Both the position numbers and the translations under genes were made by a program. A stretch of 64,000 nucleotides of DNA from Molanna angustata (lineage: Eukaryota; Arthropoda; Insecta; Trichoptera; Molannidae), in assembly GCA_963576475.1 (NCBI GenBank), contig OY754974.1, forward strand, positions 7,612,974 to 7,676,973. The letters are read 5' to 3'. This document shows, piece after piece, positions 1 through 12,600 of the stretch. The notes beneath the pieces were generated by a model. That model worked only from the letters and a program-made list of their open reading frames with translations. It was not told the DNA's origin and searched no databases. Numbering within the stretch: the stretch's first letter is position 1; the number at the start of each line of letters is the position of its first letter.

Positions 1-261
1 AATGAAACATCCACACAAAGTGCGGTCTCCTCAAATGAGTATCGATATATTTCCCTCGCTTATCTTTAGGGTTACCATAACTTCCGGGGAAAAACATGGG
101 ACCTTTAAATTCTTTTGATGCCCGTAACTCGTGAACGCCGAAACGTAATCTTTCTATTGCACCAGTATACGTGGATACACAGTGAAAGATAAAACACGCA
201 TTTCCTTAACATCAACATAATAACAAAACTTCTCCAGGGTTTCCCTCCTAACAGTGTAAAT
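1..261. other. No recognisable gene
   Basis: AT-rich sequence with no convincing open reading frame, RNA gene or repeat that I can match elsewhere in the window. Confidence 0.4.
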
Positions 262-627
262 TATATGGTCTTCTCGGGCAACCAATAATAATAATAAATA
301 AAATTTATAAAGCGCCGTTTAGTGATACAAGATCACTCCCAGGGCGCTGTAGCTTGTTTGTTGGCTCTACGAAACAAGGCAGCCTTAAGAAGTTTACCGG
401 AGGTGTCAATGCCTGAGCGTATGTCAAGAGGCAAACCAACAGGTACCTACTATGTCAAATATTAATTTAACACACACCCAATAACAAGTTGCCACATTCT
501 GGAGACTTATATTAATCGTCTCACTGATCCAGCCTGAAAACACAATTTAAAACTGTATCTCCACCGGGAATCGAACCCGGGACCTTTGGATCAGCTGTGA
601 GATTCCTAGCCAACTGAGCCATTGTTA
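262..627 (-). mobile_element. SINE1 copy (tRNA-headed), split by a LINE 3' end
   Basis: A tRNA-derived short retroposon on the minus strand. The right part (434-627) carries the body and the tRNA-like head, with the B-box region reading ccgggaatcgaacccggg on the plus strand. The left part (about 262-284) is the 3' tail motif ttctcgggcaac. Other copies in the window have these two parts contiguous, so the 150 bases between them are an insertion. The head is truncated at its outer end: the usual cacgaaggccgac is missing. Confidence 0.75.
285..433 (-). mobile_element. 3' end of a CR1/L2-like LINE inserted in SINE1
   Basis: The sequence around gatcactcccagggcgctgt and ctctacgaaacaa matches the 3' end of the LINE at 15,785-16,720 on the same strand. 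An ATA-rich microsatellite marks its 3' end, as in that copy. It interrupts a SINE; the flanks ggcaacc and ggcaaacc look like an imperfect target duplication. Confidence 0.6.
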
Positions 628-2756
628 TTTTTGCCTCGCAGAACGTGACCCAAATATGATATCTTTAGTCGATCAAATTCCAGCAACATATCACCGTTTG
701 AAAATGATTAAAAACTCCTTTAGCAATCCTAAATAGTGCAAGGTGACCGTTGACTCCTCAAGGCAAGACACGATGTTCATATCCGTCGACAATCCCGAAG
801 ATATGGAACTGTTGGTATCCCTACTTATCTTGGCCGGGAACACTTTAGGGGTAGGAAAAACGTTGCATCTCGTACGTAGAGAGCAGGAGATAGGGGATGC
901 TGACGATAATGCAGGGGTGTGACAGTGACGTCGGAACATCCATTACCACCAAAGGAATGGGGGAAGCCAGCGCAAACACCATCCCTTAATAGAGTGCAGA
1001 CGAAAAGCATGCAGAAGGCAACAATTTAGTTATCTCCATAGTGCTCGTAATGATTACACCCATAATGAAATTTCACGCCACTAGTGCAAGGTGGAGGCGA
1101 AGATATCAAATGATGTGGCTGCCAGGAAAATTGAAGAGAATAATGTGAAATTAATATGATCACCATATTAAACCTGCCACTGTTGGGGGCGCGACTCATC
1201 TCTCTCTTGCTGTGGTTTCCTTGTATTTTAATTCCAAGTTGACGTTGAAGTCATAAATTTATTACCTCAAACATTGAACTCATTAACACTGGTTTTGAAA
1301 GCATGTTTTTACCCCTACTGTTCATATTTGAATAATGATAATTGTTCATTGAAATGATTAGCGGAGAATTGCAAGAATGAATCCATAACATCGGACTTAA
1401 GAGTCAGATATCTCACTGACCAAGCCACAAAAGTGAAAAAAAAAAGAGGAAGAATTTTGATTAAAGATTTTCGATTTCTTTAATATCTGTTAATATTACG
1501 ACTTGAATAACAAAATACTTTATTTATTTCTATAGACGTCTGGGTATATGTGCAAACTATTATTAACTATTAGTTAAATTGATGATTTTCGTTTTTGCTT
1601 TGTTTTTGCTCTATTTTTACACACTTTTATTTAACTTCACATGTCTGTCCGTACTGGAATTTCGCAATTGACTTACTTTCCAACCAAATAAACAAATTCT
1701 GAAACTTTCAGAATAAATGTATTGCCGATGAAAATGCATATTAAAAATTCATTTGATAAATATGATGAAATTGGAAAATTTTCTGTTTTTTTTTTTAACT
1801 TGCTTATATTCTTATTGTTTATACTAGATGTATGAAACTGTGTTTATTTTTTACATCTATCTTAAATATACATACATATCTAAAATTAGTGTAATTGTTT
1901 CTGTACCATTTATATCGTTTCACAATTAATTATAGGTATATGTTTTTATTTGTTTGCTTTAAACAACTGCGTTTGACATTATGTGTATGATATTAGCAGT
2001 ATGAATGTAAGCAATCTACGGACAGACGTTAAATATATATTTTTTATTTATTTCAACGCAAAGAAAAATTATAAAAGTGATTCTTCAATTTTTTTTTAAA
2101 TGCTTGATCATTTTATTTTTAACTATTGTTCAAGGCGTATGTTGTAAATTTTCAGAATGCACATATACAACCAATGCAACTTATTTAAAGATTAAAATAT
2201 GTGCTTTTAACCCTTTATGCCTTTATCTTATAACGATAGTGCAGATAGAGTATTTAATAATATAGTTGAATAAGAGCTTGATGATAAAGACACAGAAGCT
2301 TTGGATAATACCGTCAGTTTTGAAAGTTTTAAACAGGTAAGATGAACCGAAACGTGTACCAAACTTTTTGGACTGAACTATCATCGCAAAGTTTTGAAAG
2401 CTCTGCATCGTTCTGGTTGATCCATCAGAGTGAAATATAAAACACAGCGTGTAAGGAAGATGATCTGAGATGATGTTGAGTGTTAAGTATCAAGTGCAGC
2501 AGAGTAAGATGGCAGACAACATCCATCACAAGTGACATTGAGCGATGGACCAGTGAACCAATGAAGATTCGGAAACAGGACTAAGGTTAATGGATTTTCT
2601 GTCAAATCCACTAGCGCCGGATTTCTTTATTGTCCTTTGCAATTTATACTTTGGCAATATCGATAGTTTTTTTTAAGACCAGGGTGTGTTTAAATTAAAG
2701 TTTGGTTAGTAAATGATGGCTTTAAGTAACCTACGTATTACCAAAATATTATTTGT
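628..2756. other. No recognisable gene; AT-rich spacer
   Basis: Only short open frames occur (for example about 80 codons on the minus strand at 691-939), with no domain or codon pattern suggesting a real protein. I see no repeat shared with the rest of the window. Confidence 0.4.
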
Positions 2757-2935
2757 ACTCCTCACTACCCCGAGAGGATATAATGGAGGGTTATGAATTC
2801 TCAATTTTTAGGTTTTATTTTAATTGCATCTTATCAGAATATTATCAATCTGAGATAATATTCTAAAAGTTTCATCACAATGCATCTGCGTGTGCGTGCT
2901 GTGTACGGCGTGTTTATTCTCCTTTATTGATTATT
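2757..2935 (+). repeat. Dispersed repeat R2, plus copy
   Basis: This stretch (tactcctcactacccc ... gaaagtttcatcacaatg-like core ... ggcgtgtttattct) recurs in reverse orientation at 5,898-6,092. The two are diverged and the second has a small insertion. It does not match any family I can name. Confidence 0.55.
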
Positions 2936-2937
2936 TT

Positions 2938-3092
2938 TAAATTTTTCTTATAATTTGTACACTGACGGGTTCATTGGCGAAAAAACGCCAATTTCTTCCA
3001 ACCAGAGTTTATTTATTTATTTATTTACTTCTTGTACATAATATAAACAAAAATAATGCACACTGGCGGGCTTATTGCCACTAGGCAATACA
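2938..3092 (-). mobile_element. SINE2 tail fragments (two in a row)
   Basis: Two adjacent minus-strand tails, one with tgtacactgacgggttcattgg and one with gcacactggcgggcttattg, are joined by a (TTTA)n run. The same tail appears on the plus strand at 43,860-43,970 and with full bodies at 44,680 and 59,895. Confidence 0.5.
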
Positions 3093-3235
3093 TATATTTA
3101 TTATTACTTCTCGGGCAACTTACTAACAGACTAAAAACACAATTTATAAGTAACAGCTGTGTCTCCACCGGGAATCCAACCCGGGTCCTTTGGATCAGTA
3201 GTCAGATACCTAACCAACTGAGCCACGAAGGCCGA
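3093..3235 (-). mobile_element. SINE1 copy, internally deleted
   Basis: The minus-strand SINE1 head is complete to its ggccgac edge at 3,235, and the tail motif ctcgggcaact is present. The body (the cacccaataacaagttgcc segment) is missing. The head has the tRNA-like B-box core and the ccaactgagccac segment. Confidence 0.75.
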
Positions 3236-5051
3236 CAATGTTAAATACAATTACAGCGATCACATAAATGTTTAACAACTTTTTAAATTTTATATATCGT
3301 TCTATTATGTGCGACTAATGTGTGGGGATACTTTGTGGGTAATGCACACCCGCACACCTGTCGCTGGTCACCCTACATTGTGTTATAAGCCATGGTGGTT
3401 TAAATGAATGAATGACCGTTCTATTATCACTTAGATTATTATTTTAAAACATCTCATTTGTTATAATTTCTCGTAACAGTCGTCAACTGAAGCTACCATG
3501 GTACTGAGAAAGAAGCGGTCATTTCGAGACCGGTCTTGCAAAATAATTTATTCATGGCTGAAACAATGTTAATTATAGTTAACGCGTAAAACAGCTTTTG
3601 TTGACAAATGAACAAGATTGCTTAAAAAAATTTACAAAGTTGATACAAAAAAATATTTTTACAAACCAGTGTTTTCAGCCTAGAGAAGTAATAATTTCGT
3701 TAGAATAAATAAAATACATATTACCCTTCTGAGAATCGAACCCACAGAAATCTCTATGCTTTTGGCTTTTTTATTATTTAGTTTATTACCTGTATATAAC
3801 ATTTATTTGAAAGCTAGAATAAAATTTGATATTATTATAATGGCATAAAATGACAAATAGTATGTTGGGTGTGATATCCTGGGTGTGTTGGTGTTTTCTC
3901 TGTTTTGCGATTCCCATCACGATTCAGGCATTTTGCGTCCGCACAAGGACTGTGTGCAAATGAAACTAAATCCTAAAAACACTTAGCTGAGAACCTATAT
4001 GAAGACAAAAGTGCCATTTCATCACGTAACATTACATCTACACTTACTATGTGTGTTCCTTTAACATAATATTATTTCATTCGCAACAAAATTATCCTTC
4101 TAGTCCCTATGAAATGAAAACAGAAAATCAAAATAAAAATTGAATAAACCAATTGATGCATGGGGGGGACGTTGAAGAGGACATATAACGCTAAATCTAG
4201 TGACTGAAAACCTGATAAATTAAAACCGCCTAATTCAATTAGAATATAGGAACAACTATTTTTATTTTCAATTATATTCATATACATATATGTATAATTT
4301 TTGATTTTTATATTTTTAACTTAAGATGATGTGATGTATCTTTATTCTGTACTCTTTTTATGTAAATGGTTTTATTTTACCGTAAATAAATAAATAAATA
4401 AAATAAAGTAACGTGTTAGTAAAGGTAACTATCGCGTGCGTCAAAAAAGGTTAATACGTCATTTAAATTATCGGAAACTCAAAATTTGTTGATTACTTGC
4501 ATTTCAAAAACAAGCCTTAGTTGAAATGAAATTTTTTTATCGGTCATTCACTTTGATTATATGCACTCTATAAGCATATATTATATTTATTTCTCTACGA
4601 CACATATTTATAAAGTAATTTTATAAAAATGCTGTCAAAAGGATATTTTAATATATTTATAGGGGAATTTAGGCTGAATTTTTAAATTGTGTGACTAATA
4701 TTCACTAGAGAAATGTTGAAAACACTTAAACTATTTTTTCTAGAAACACACTGTTTCATATATTCGAGGAATTTGATTTTAAATTGGGGTGTTTATCTGA
4801 CAACCCAAAATTGCAACTATTTGCAACTATTCAAGTGCAGTCTTTGCTATTTCAAATACGCAATGGCATAGAAAAGTCACGCCATACCTTTATTCATGTA
4901 CATAATAATAATTATTTAAAACCGAAATGTCAATATTTAGCTTGGTAAAATTGTAAACTGCTAGAACAGGGTTACCTAGTTGGGCAGCAGTAATCTTCAT
5001 AATAGTCGTTAAAGGTGTAATAAATAAATAAATAATAGACAAAATATAGTG
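3236..5051. other. AT-rich spacer with a SINE2 remnant
   Basis: No gene is visible. At about 3,662-3,775 accagtgttttcagcc ... gagaatcgaaccca is a worn SINE2 remnant. A (AATA)n run lies near 4,385. The 71-codon minus ORF at 4,072-4,287 shows no known motif. Confidence 0.4.
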
Positions 5052-5231
5052 GGTCAATTTTCATGTACCTCGAAACAGATTTGAGACTGGCAACTGAATT
5101 TTACTGCACAAAACCATACAAAATCTCGCGGCTTGAATATTTAAATAAATTCTCTTGAACATATCGACAGTTGGATTTATGCTGTCGTTTCATTAAGAGA
5201 AATAAATTCTCTTGAACGAATCGAAACTTGG
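5052..5231. mobile_element. Helitron-like TC-end fragment, terminal hairpin doubled
   Basis: The part ending at 5,175 (atatcgacagttgga followed by T) matches the right end of the Helitron-like copies at 51.7-55 kb. Just after it, 5,178-5,231 contains a second version of the terminal hairpin (tgtcgtttcattaagagaa / ttctcttgaacgaatcga). Confidence 0.6.
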
Positions 5232-5897
5232 AATAAAAAAATTATTGCAGGATCTACAAATGACATATTCAATAATGTATTTTATAAATAAATCACTTGC
5301 CTTGTGTTTTCATAAAGCCAAACTCAATATGATATTTGATCTAAAATGATGCGGAAGTATGATAAATAATGTAGGTATGTATAACATTAACCGAATATTA
5401 TTGATTAATGTCTCCTTATCACTTTTCAGATGAAAATGTCAAGACCAAATTATAATGTCGCACACTTGTTTGAGTATCAACTTAATCATACATAATCTAT
5501 TATCATATATTATATACTTAAGTCTGCGACATTTGTAAAACGAGTGAGTTGCGGCCAACGCTATACACCTCCCTACCAAGTCACTCAAAAAATTATACAA
5601 ATTTTGTATGGAAAAATTACAGCATTTTCATGAAATTATTTTTGATTATATTTTATTATAAAAACTTGATAATTTTTCAATGCCATTTTATGAAAATGAT
5701 GTGCCTTTTTTATAGCAATTTGAAAATAAAAATATTAAATTTTATGTTTCCTGAGCCTGGTGTCATTTTGAAATATTTGACAGTTTAAGATATTGAGAAG
5801 CGCCGTTCAGATATCTAATGGAGTCTAAGCAAGTATTAGATACGAATTTGCAGTAGGTATTTTAAAAGAATCGAATAAGTTCTTTAGTCTGTAATCG
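5232..5897. other. No recognisable gene
   Basis: AT-rich. A 79-codon plus ORF at 5,549-5,788 is dominated by Phe, Ile, Asn and Lys, as expected from composition alone. Confidence 0.35.
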
Positions 5898-6092
5898 ATA
5901 AACTAGAATAAACACGCCGTAAATAGTTATACTTACATAGCACACAGCACACATACAGATACATTGTGATGAAACTTTCAGAATACAATCTCAGCATGAT
6001 ACTTGTTGATAATATTCAATAAAAAAATAACCTTAATAATAGCGTATTCATTATTCCCCACTATATCTCCTTGGGGTAGTGAGGAGTAAAAA
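5898..6092 (-). repeat. Dispersed repeat R2, minus copy
   Basis: Reverse-oriented relative of 2,757-2,935, sharing gtagtgaggagta at one edge and the aaacacgccgt edge at the other. Confidence 0.55.
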
Positions 6093-7195
6093 TCTCGTTT
6101 ATCAAAGAATTATTTAGCAATGTTCCTTCTGAGTTAAATAAATCAAAGTCATATTTCACTCTAGTGAAGACTTATTATATCTCAACATGTACCTATCATC
6201 TAGAGAGAGCATACTATAAATTTCGTCACGATGTTTTTGTGTGTATGGCGTATTACGTGTGGCACACTTTGAAATTTCGATTCATATATACAAACTATAA
6301 GAATGATCGACTTATTTGCATTAATTCAGAGCTCTTTAGACATCTGTTTGATTCCAACTGTCAAAATTTTTGAAATGCTCCCACGTTCAGAAATAATATG
6401 TTTCAAAGAATTTACCTATACAATAAAAATGCATTCATGGATTGTCCGTCTATCAAAAAACAAAGTGCGCCATAATTATGTACTGGAGAGATTACTGTTG
6501 GCCACAAGCTAATCATTTTATAAGACTTAAAGTACCTAATATATTAGTTTCCGCCAACAATAACGAAACAAAAAGATTTCATATTTGTTTTATAATATTG
6601 GTATTATTATGACGTTAGATCCCATTCAGCATAACGAATTAGACTCAGCGCTGCCAACTGTATCCTCTTAATGTGTACCTATAATAATAGGTATAAGAGA
6701 ATAGACAACCGCATTGTTTTTTATCGGGACATTTCAAAAGTGCGTTCCACTTTTATCTTTATGACAGTTCGAAGAATAAAATATAACTTTTATCGCCCCA
6801 GTTCCTATGAACTCACCTAAAACGAAATAACCATTTTTATGATGCATGTTTGTTAATAATGAAATACAAGTATTTTATGATTATTTCCCTTTTGGTTGAT
6901 CGAGCTACATATTTTATATTAAAATAAAAAAAAAACAAATACTAATTTGGGTTTATTTCTAGGTTGGACAGAATAACGAAGAAATGGTTTAGGAATCTTG
7001 AAATGTTTTTAGAAAGTTCAACTAAATCGGTGAAGGTATTTTAATTTATTGTATCGTACTGCAGAGTTATAAAAAAAACATTGAAAGGTATAGTTATTGA
7101 ACCAACAAAGGTGCTAGCAGTAGAAGCTATATAAAAACTCAAAGCTGCAATAAAACACATTATTTTTAATTTATCTTTCTATTTTATTTAAATAT
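6093..7195. other. No recognisable gene
   Basis: AT-rich spacer with two overlapping 69-codon open frames at 6,164-6,512. They have no recognisable domain and I do not treat them as genes. Confidence 0.35.
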
Positions 7196-7345
7196 TTATA
7201 GGAAGTCCCGGAGGGTCGTAAAGCAAGGGGGAGACCAGCAAAAAGATGGAGTGACAGCTGGACATCCAGATCACAAGAGGCAGTCTCCGACTGAAAAAAA
7301 GGCCCTAATCCTAAAACCAGAGGAAGAAGAAGAAAAAGATTTATA
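7196..7345 (+). pseudogene. LINE C-terminal fragment
   Basis: The plus-strand translation around 7,205-7,290 reads EVPEGRKARGRPAKRWSDSW, the basic GRP-x-RW motif near the C-terminus of many insect LINE reverse transcriptases. A GAAGAAGAA-rich 3' end follows. Only the last part of the ORF survives and a stop interrupts it. Confidence 0.6.
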
Positions 7346-7584
7346 GGTTATGCAGTCTGTCTGTCCCAAGGCATTGCTGAAAACCAGCATCGCTCTAAAG
7401 TAACCTGTATCGTGCAGCTGAGCAAAACCCATTTTGCTGTAGGTACATTATTGTTCAGACATCATTTTTTAAAAGAACATTGTTGTTACAAACAATATTG
7501 ACATCAAATAAAAGATTTTATTACTATTTTACTTCTGGCATTCTGGGGTTGATTTCCAGGGGAAAAAAGGTTTTCCTAAAAAAA

Positions 7585-8020
7585 TAACCTTGAGAGACTA
7601 ATACTTGGACTAAAATGAGAGAAATTACATGAAAGCAGAATAAATGCAGTTGAAATGAGATCGCTTAGAATATTTCGTAATAAAACAATGTATGACGGGA
7701 TAAATGAGGGCACAAGGATAGAATGTAAGATTAGAAAGATGTCATTAAATGAATGAAAGTGAACACATTGAGATGATTTGGCCACTAGATAAAAATGAAT
7801 GAAGAGCGCGTGACTAAGAAAACATTCAAACAGGAAAGAAACGAGAGGTCGGGGTCTGCCAAAAAGGACAGCAGACCATGTGAGCGATATTCTGAAAGAG
7901 GAGATGGCAAGAAGTTTAAATAATAGACGAGCATGTATGAGACAATGACGTGTATGAATGTTGATGATGTAATGGATGTGTGCCAGAATAAAAAAATATG
8001 GACTACCCCATTAGGGACAT
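7585..8020 (+). pseudogene. LINE family X, RT C-terminal fragment
   Basis: Degenerate plus-strand remnant of a reverse transcriptase C-terminus: INAVEMRSLRI, then NEERVTKK, then a stretch matching ERYSERGDGKKFK. Stop codons and frameshifts break it. Its 3' end (tgtatgaatgttgatgatgt ... ccattagggac) matches the copies at 22,860-23,335 (reverse) and 46,063-46,260. Confidence 0.65.
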
Positions 8021-8159
8021 GTTATATGTACCTATATATAGTTTTCCTCAACATTTTGTGTAAGGTACAAAATAAAATTAAATCTAGATCTACAAAGAAT
8101 ACATTCTACTGTCAGAGAGAAAAATAAAATTAAAAAAAAAAAACTTTTGATGACATCTT

Positions 8160-8600
8160 CCACCCACCCCAAAAAAGACCATGATCCCGTAACCCTAATT
8201 GGTCAGTCCAAGCAGAGGATTTCAGTATTGAATCAACTTGGAAAGAAAGATGGGCCAGCGCAAACATACTGAACAATCACTTAATGGTAGACCCAACAAT
8301 GCATGAACCTGGGTTTGACCTGCCTCGTAGAACGAACGAACGTAGGATGCAGCAAAATAGGGTAAGGACGTAGCAAGGCTGATGTAATTATTTGCTCTGG
8401 AGGTGAGGGAAGAGAGAGAACACAGATTGTAAATGAGCGACTGAGCAGACAGTAAAGCATATGGTGCAGGACTGCGAGCTCAGGAAATTTAACGGTATAC
8501 TCCGGGATATCCATGAGGCGAGACCGGAGGCGGTGGACTGGCTGACAAAACATCATATGGGTGAAGAGAATGCCTGTAAGTAAGTTCAAATAAAGTATTT
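8160..8600 (+). pseudogene. LINE C-terminal fragment, jockey-like
   Basis: Plus-strand translation in pieces gives EPGFDLPRRTNERRMQQNRVRT, then a frame-broken segment with a cysteine/histidine pattern (the family motif there is H-x-VxxCxxR), then AVDWLTKHH. This is the usual C-terminal tail of jockey-superfamily LINEs. Several stops show it is dead. Confidence 0.6.
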
Positions 8601-9185
8601 TTCTTCTTCTTCATTCTCTAGGACTATCCTGTTATTTTCTATTTAATACTGAAATTCATACGTTCATAAGTAGATGACTTCATAGAATTTATTTTGGTAA
8701 TGTTTTTTTGCTAAACCTACCCACAACATATAAAAAAATAGTTCAACGAGTCCATGTCACTCTTAAGTCAATGAAAAATGAAAAGCAAATAAGAAGACTC
8801 AGACAGGAGTTTATTCATATTTGTCCATGGCCATATTTATTAAAAAAAGGCGCCTTCCGGTTCAGACCAGAAATCGATACGATGATTGGTTTATTTCCAT
8901 CCGCGGACGTATTTGCATTATTCAATTTGTGTAACATTTGCATGACGTACCTCCATGCAGCAAATCCCATTATTCAATACCTACAGTGTTTCTTCCCTTG
9001 GAAGTTATGATAATAAAGGTATGAATTACGTCCCATGTCGTCAACAAAGCGAACGTGTTTTGTTAATGGTATGTACAAGTAAGTATCAGCCATCCATGGG
9101 GGTACGGAAAATGCATATTGCATTCGATATACTCCGACCGAATGCCTTTTTCGCTTCCGGCCGAAACGGAAAACAAACCGAATAT
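8601..9185 (+). other. Unassigned stretch with a 100-codon open frame
   Basis: An open frame of 100 codons (8,708-9,010) has a plausible composition (MLNLPTTYKKIVQRV...) but no motif I recognise. Overlapping open frames on both strands at 8,955-9,360 argue against any one of them being real. Confidence 0.25.
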
Positions 9186-9256
9186 ACAATACATACATAC
9201 TAACACTCCATGTCCCTGTAATTGTAGTGTGCAAAGAGAACTGAGCGCCATGCACG
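9186..9256 (-). mobile_element. LINE family X 3' tail
   Basis: Contains tacatacatac followed by catgtccctg and gcaaagagaactgagcgcca. The same 3' tail occurs at 22,866-22,925 and 40,890-40,950 on this strand and at the end of the plus copy at 46,260. Confidence 0.5.
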
Positions 9257-9477
9257 TCAAGAAGCACACTACGGAGCGTCGCGCGTCGGGTAGGGTTTGC
9301 GATCTGCCGAAGTATAATCTTGAGTTTTCTTTCATTCTGTGAACAACATCCTTCTTCAAGTCACATTATTATTCATACAATTTGATTTGTTACATATTAT
9401 TTTGTTTGAAACGCGAGTGAGTTATTTCATATGACATGACTCCATCGATAACTTTTGTCTTTAAAAGTGACTTTTCT

Positions 9478-9570
9478 TAATAATAATTATTAAGACAAAA
9501 GCTCACTTCAAGGAGCTATAGCTTCATTTTTAGCTCAACGAAACAAGGAAGTCTTAATAGTAAAAGAGAT
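9478..9570 (-). mobile_element. CR1/L2-like LINE 3' end remnant
   Basis: Shares the ctcaacgaaacaaggaagtctta stretch in diverged form with the LINE 3' ends at 285-433 and 15,785 onward. Confidence 0.4.
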
Positions 9571-11008
9571 AGCAACGTCAAAAAAAAACATTTATGTTCG
9601 GGTGATTTTTTGTTTTCTTTCTATTTAAATATATATGAAAAAGGAATGTCTGACACCTGGGAGTGGTTACCAGTGCGCATTCCCTTTGTATTGGCGAAAA
9701 TTGCAGATTTTAATAACATTTGTATCTTTCTATCTCCTTCATGTGCAATCCATCTTATTACAATGAAAAATTTTAAAATAATAACTCAGAAATCTTCCCG
9801 GGTGTGACAAGTTACCAATTCTTCATGGCAAATAGGATTTAATAGGAACGCAGGAATAACATAAACACATAAATTACAAATTATATTGAAATTATATTAA
9901 AATCTGCACTTTTCACCTATAAAGAGAATGCTGCGCACTGGCAAACGCAACCACTCAGACTTAACTTTTTTATACCTATATTCAATATGTTGAAAAATAA
10001 CAAAAAACCAGCCATACATAAATTATTCGTCGAAAACGTAAACGTTGAAAGTGTCGCCACGTATGTCAGGGAACAATTTATTAATTTATGCAAATTTGCA
10101 AAAATAAGTACATTTTTTTTAATTAGTGGGTACTCTGTGGTCCAGATGATTCTTGTATATGATTTAGTCATTGTAATGTTTTGCGATTTTTTTAATAATT
10201 GTTTTCAACCATCTCAACATACTCAACCTTTTGAAGTAGTGTGTTTAAAAAAACGGTTTAACTATGTTACATTACATTCATAGTACCTACACATAAATAT
10301 TCAACCGACACTTACCGAAACCGAACCGATCCGCGATCGGTCGGTCTGCATTTTGAAAAACACCAGGTTGCTATATATGTAATGTTTGAACATTGTGTGT
10401 GTATAATTTCAATGCAGACCTTCACTGTGTTGAACATTACATGACCCATTCTGAATACAACATCTTCAATTATGCCTACAAACAAACAGAAGTAAATACA
10501 TACCTACATAATACTCATACTCTATACTATACTCTGACTCTATATGAAATACGATACAAAGCTCGTCATAACCAGAACTTGAAACAACTTACTATCGCCT
10601 ATAAATACATAATGAAATACCGCTTCTGTTCGATGTATCCATACTTACTCATTGAAAGTGTCAGGCTTAAATACTAAATTCCCTTATAAAGATTTCCCTC
10701 TTCTTCTTCACATGCTGTCTCCTCTAAGAAGGTAGGCACCATCGGTGCCATCTCCACTCTATTCACGGAGACCCAAAACAGTGACGCAGTGCTTTTTCTG
10801 AACCATTATCTCAGGTTACAGAACCATGAAACTCTTCGTTGACCTGGTCCTCTTCTCCCTTGGATCCTTCCATGGATTACTAGCTACAGTATTTGGTACT
10901 TTTTCCCTCTCATTATGCTCATAGTATTGCCATTTTCTAAAACACTCCATCTTTAATCATTCATTGACGAAACAATCTCTTTTCGACCTCTGTCTCTCCA
11001 GCTTATTT
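9571..11008. other. No recognisable gene
   Basis: Open frames of 65-98 codons occur on both strands and overlap each other, without domains. 10,690-10,990 is more balanced in base composition and may be another LINE end, but I could not confirm it from motifs. Confidence 0.3.
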
Positions 11009-11245
11009 TCAGAATAGATGATCAATAATCATAATATAAGAATAAACCGTTTTTTTAACAGTCTTGAAACCCCTGAAGTTACTATTCGTGGCTATGGTCC
11101 GCATGTCCAATGGATCCGAAAAATTCCCTCGGACATCGTTGTGGAGTTCTCGTGAGAATATTGACACGAAGAAGTAAGTAAATTCCCATAAGATATGCTC
11201 AGAAATATGTTCCGGGTAATCCTTTGATTTGCTGGCATTCATCAA
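11009..11245 (-). pseudogene. R1-like LINE C-terminal fragment
   Basis: An open minus-strand frame reading ISEHILWEFTYF...RELHNDVRGNFSDP. It parallels the longer fragment at 11,540-12,600, whose plus-strand copy of this region shares ataagatatgctcagaa. The E-H-ILWEC-like motif is typical of the zinc-knuckle region at the end of R1-clade ORF2. The final cysteine is missing here (F). Confidence 0.6.
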
Positions 11246-11539
11246 CAGCTCATTCTCTATGCATCCTTGATATACTCTACTTTTATACGTTTAGATTTGT
11301 TTAACACCAAAATTATCAAGTTTTAATTAGATAGTTTTAATATGATAGTATTCTAAAATCATGAATACTAGCATATTAAAACTTTTTAAATAATAAAGGC
11401 AGACAGGACACGGAAACAGCACGTTTTCTAAGAATAATATTTATAAATGTTTACTCTCTTAATTACATTAACAAATATCCTAACAATACAGCTTTATTAA
11501 ACTAGTTTCTTAGATACATAGATACTGTATATTACCTAA
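11246..11539. other. No recognisable gene
   Basis: AT-rich spacer between two fragments of the same LINE family. Confidence 0.35.
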
Positions 11540-12600
11540 AAATGTACTGTTCTTGCCCCGCCACCACCACCCTTTTGCTTATGGGGACCAATAACGGCCC
11601 CTCGTAAAACTCTGAAAGAACATACGAAGAGTCCGGAGAACTCTAAAACCTTGCTGACACTGCACTTAAAGTTCCCAAAGAGAGCTTATCATGTGGAAAC
11701 AACTAGCTCACTGTTCTCTGATAGTGAAGATAAGAGTGCACCGAATTTAAGACAGGATGTCTTGAAAGCCCTGCTCTGCGTAGCTTCAAGGCCCGCATGT
11801 CCTATTAGTCCAAAGAAATTCACTCGGACTTCATTGTAGAGTTCTCGTCGGAAAGTTGACATGGAGAAGTTAGTGCATTACCATAAGATATGCTCAGAAG
11901 TCTATTCAGGGTTCACAATGCTGACATGAGGACGAATCAAAATAGTGAAAACGAAAAAGATAATTTGAAACTGCCGTGTCCAGTAAGGAATTGTGTGGTC
12001 CGATAATCGGGAACAATCCACGAAGAAGAAATTCGAGTCTTCACATCGGGAAGAAACAAAAATGCCAGTCTGCCCACAGAAGAAGACCAGCGACGAATGA
12101 ATCTCTCCACGAACTGTGGGTAAATTTACAGGTGGGAGAGAAACACCACCCAAAATTGTGCTTCGGCCTCTATATAGGTTGAAGCTCGTCGCTGTGTTTC
12201 CAGATCATAGGAACGCATACCTAAAAGAATAGGAAGTGTGTCAGTAGCGCAGGATCTGTAAGCATTTGCTAAAACTAATAAAGCGAAGCGCTGTCCAGAA
12301 AGCAGCAGACGTCTGATGTATTGGGTTTCACAACGATGAGCCCAACAAGGAGCTGCTTAACACATAATAGCCAGAAAGGTAACGTTGTAAAACAGTCTTG
12401 CTACTGGAAATTTAAGACCCCAACTAGCTCGAGCAAGGCGTGAAATCTTTTGGAAGACTATTTTTGCACTATCGGATACAGCACGAACTTGGTATTGAAA
12501 AGTTATGCCTCTATCTAGTGAAACACCCAAAAATTTGACCCTAACCTTAAATATACACACACAAAAACCATCACGCTGTTTCCCCTATTTATCCATAAAT
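11540..12600 (-). pseudogene. R1-like LINE ORF2, C-terminal third
   Basis: Minus-strand reverse-transcriptase remnant. The thumb region at 12,357-12,560 is open and reads VKFLGVSLDRGITFQYQVRA...KISRLARASWGL. Downstream, frame-broken pieces give FLTGHGSFK (the TGHG motif of the R1 C-terminus) and SEHILW. There is no catalytic YADD because the copy is 5'-truncated. Stops and frameshifts make it inactive. 11,009-11,245 is a second relic of the same end. Confidence 0.7.
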
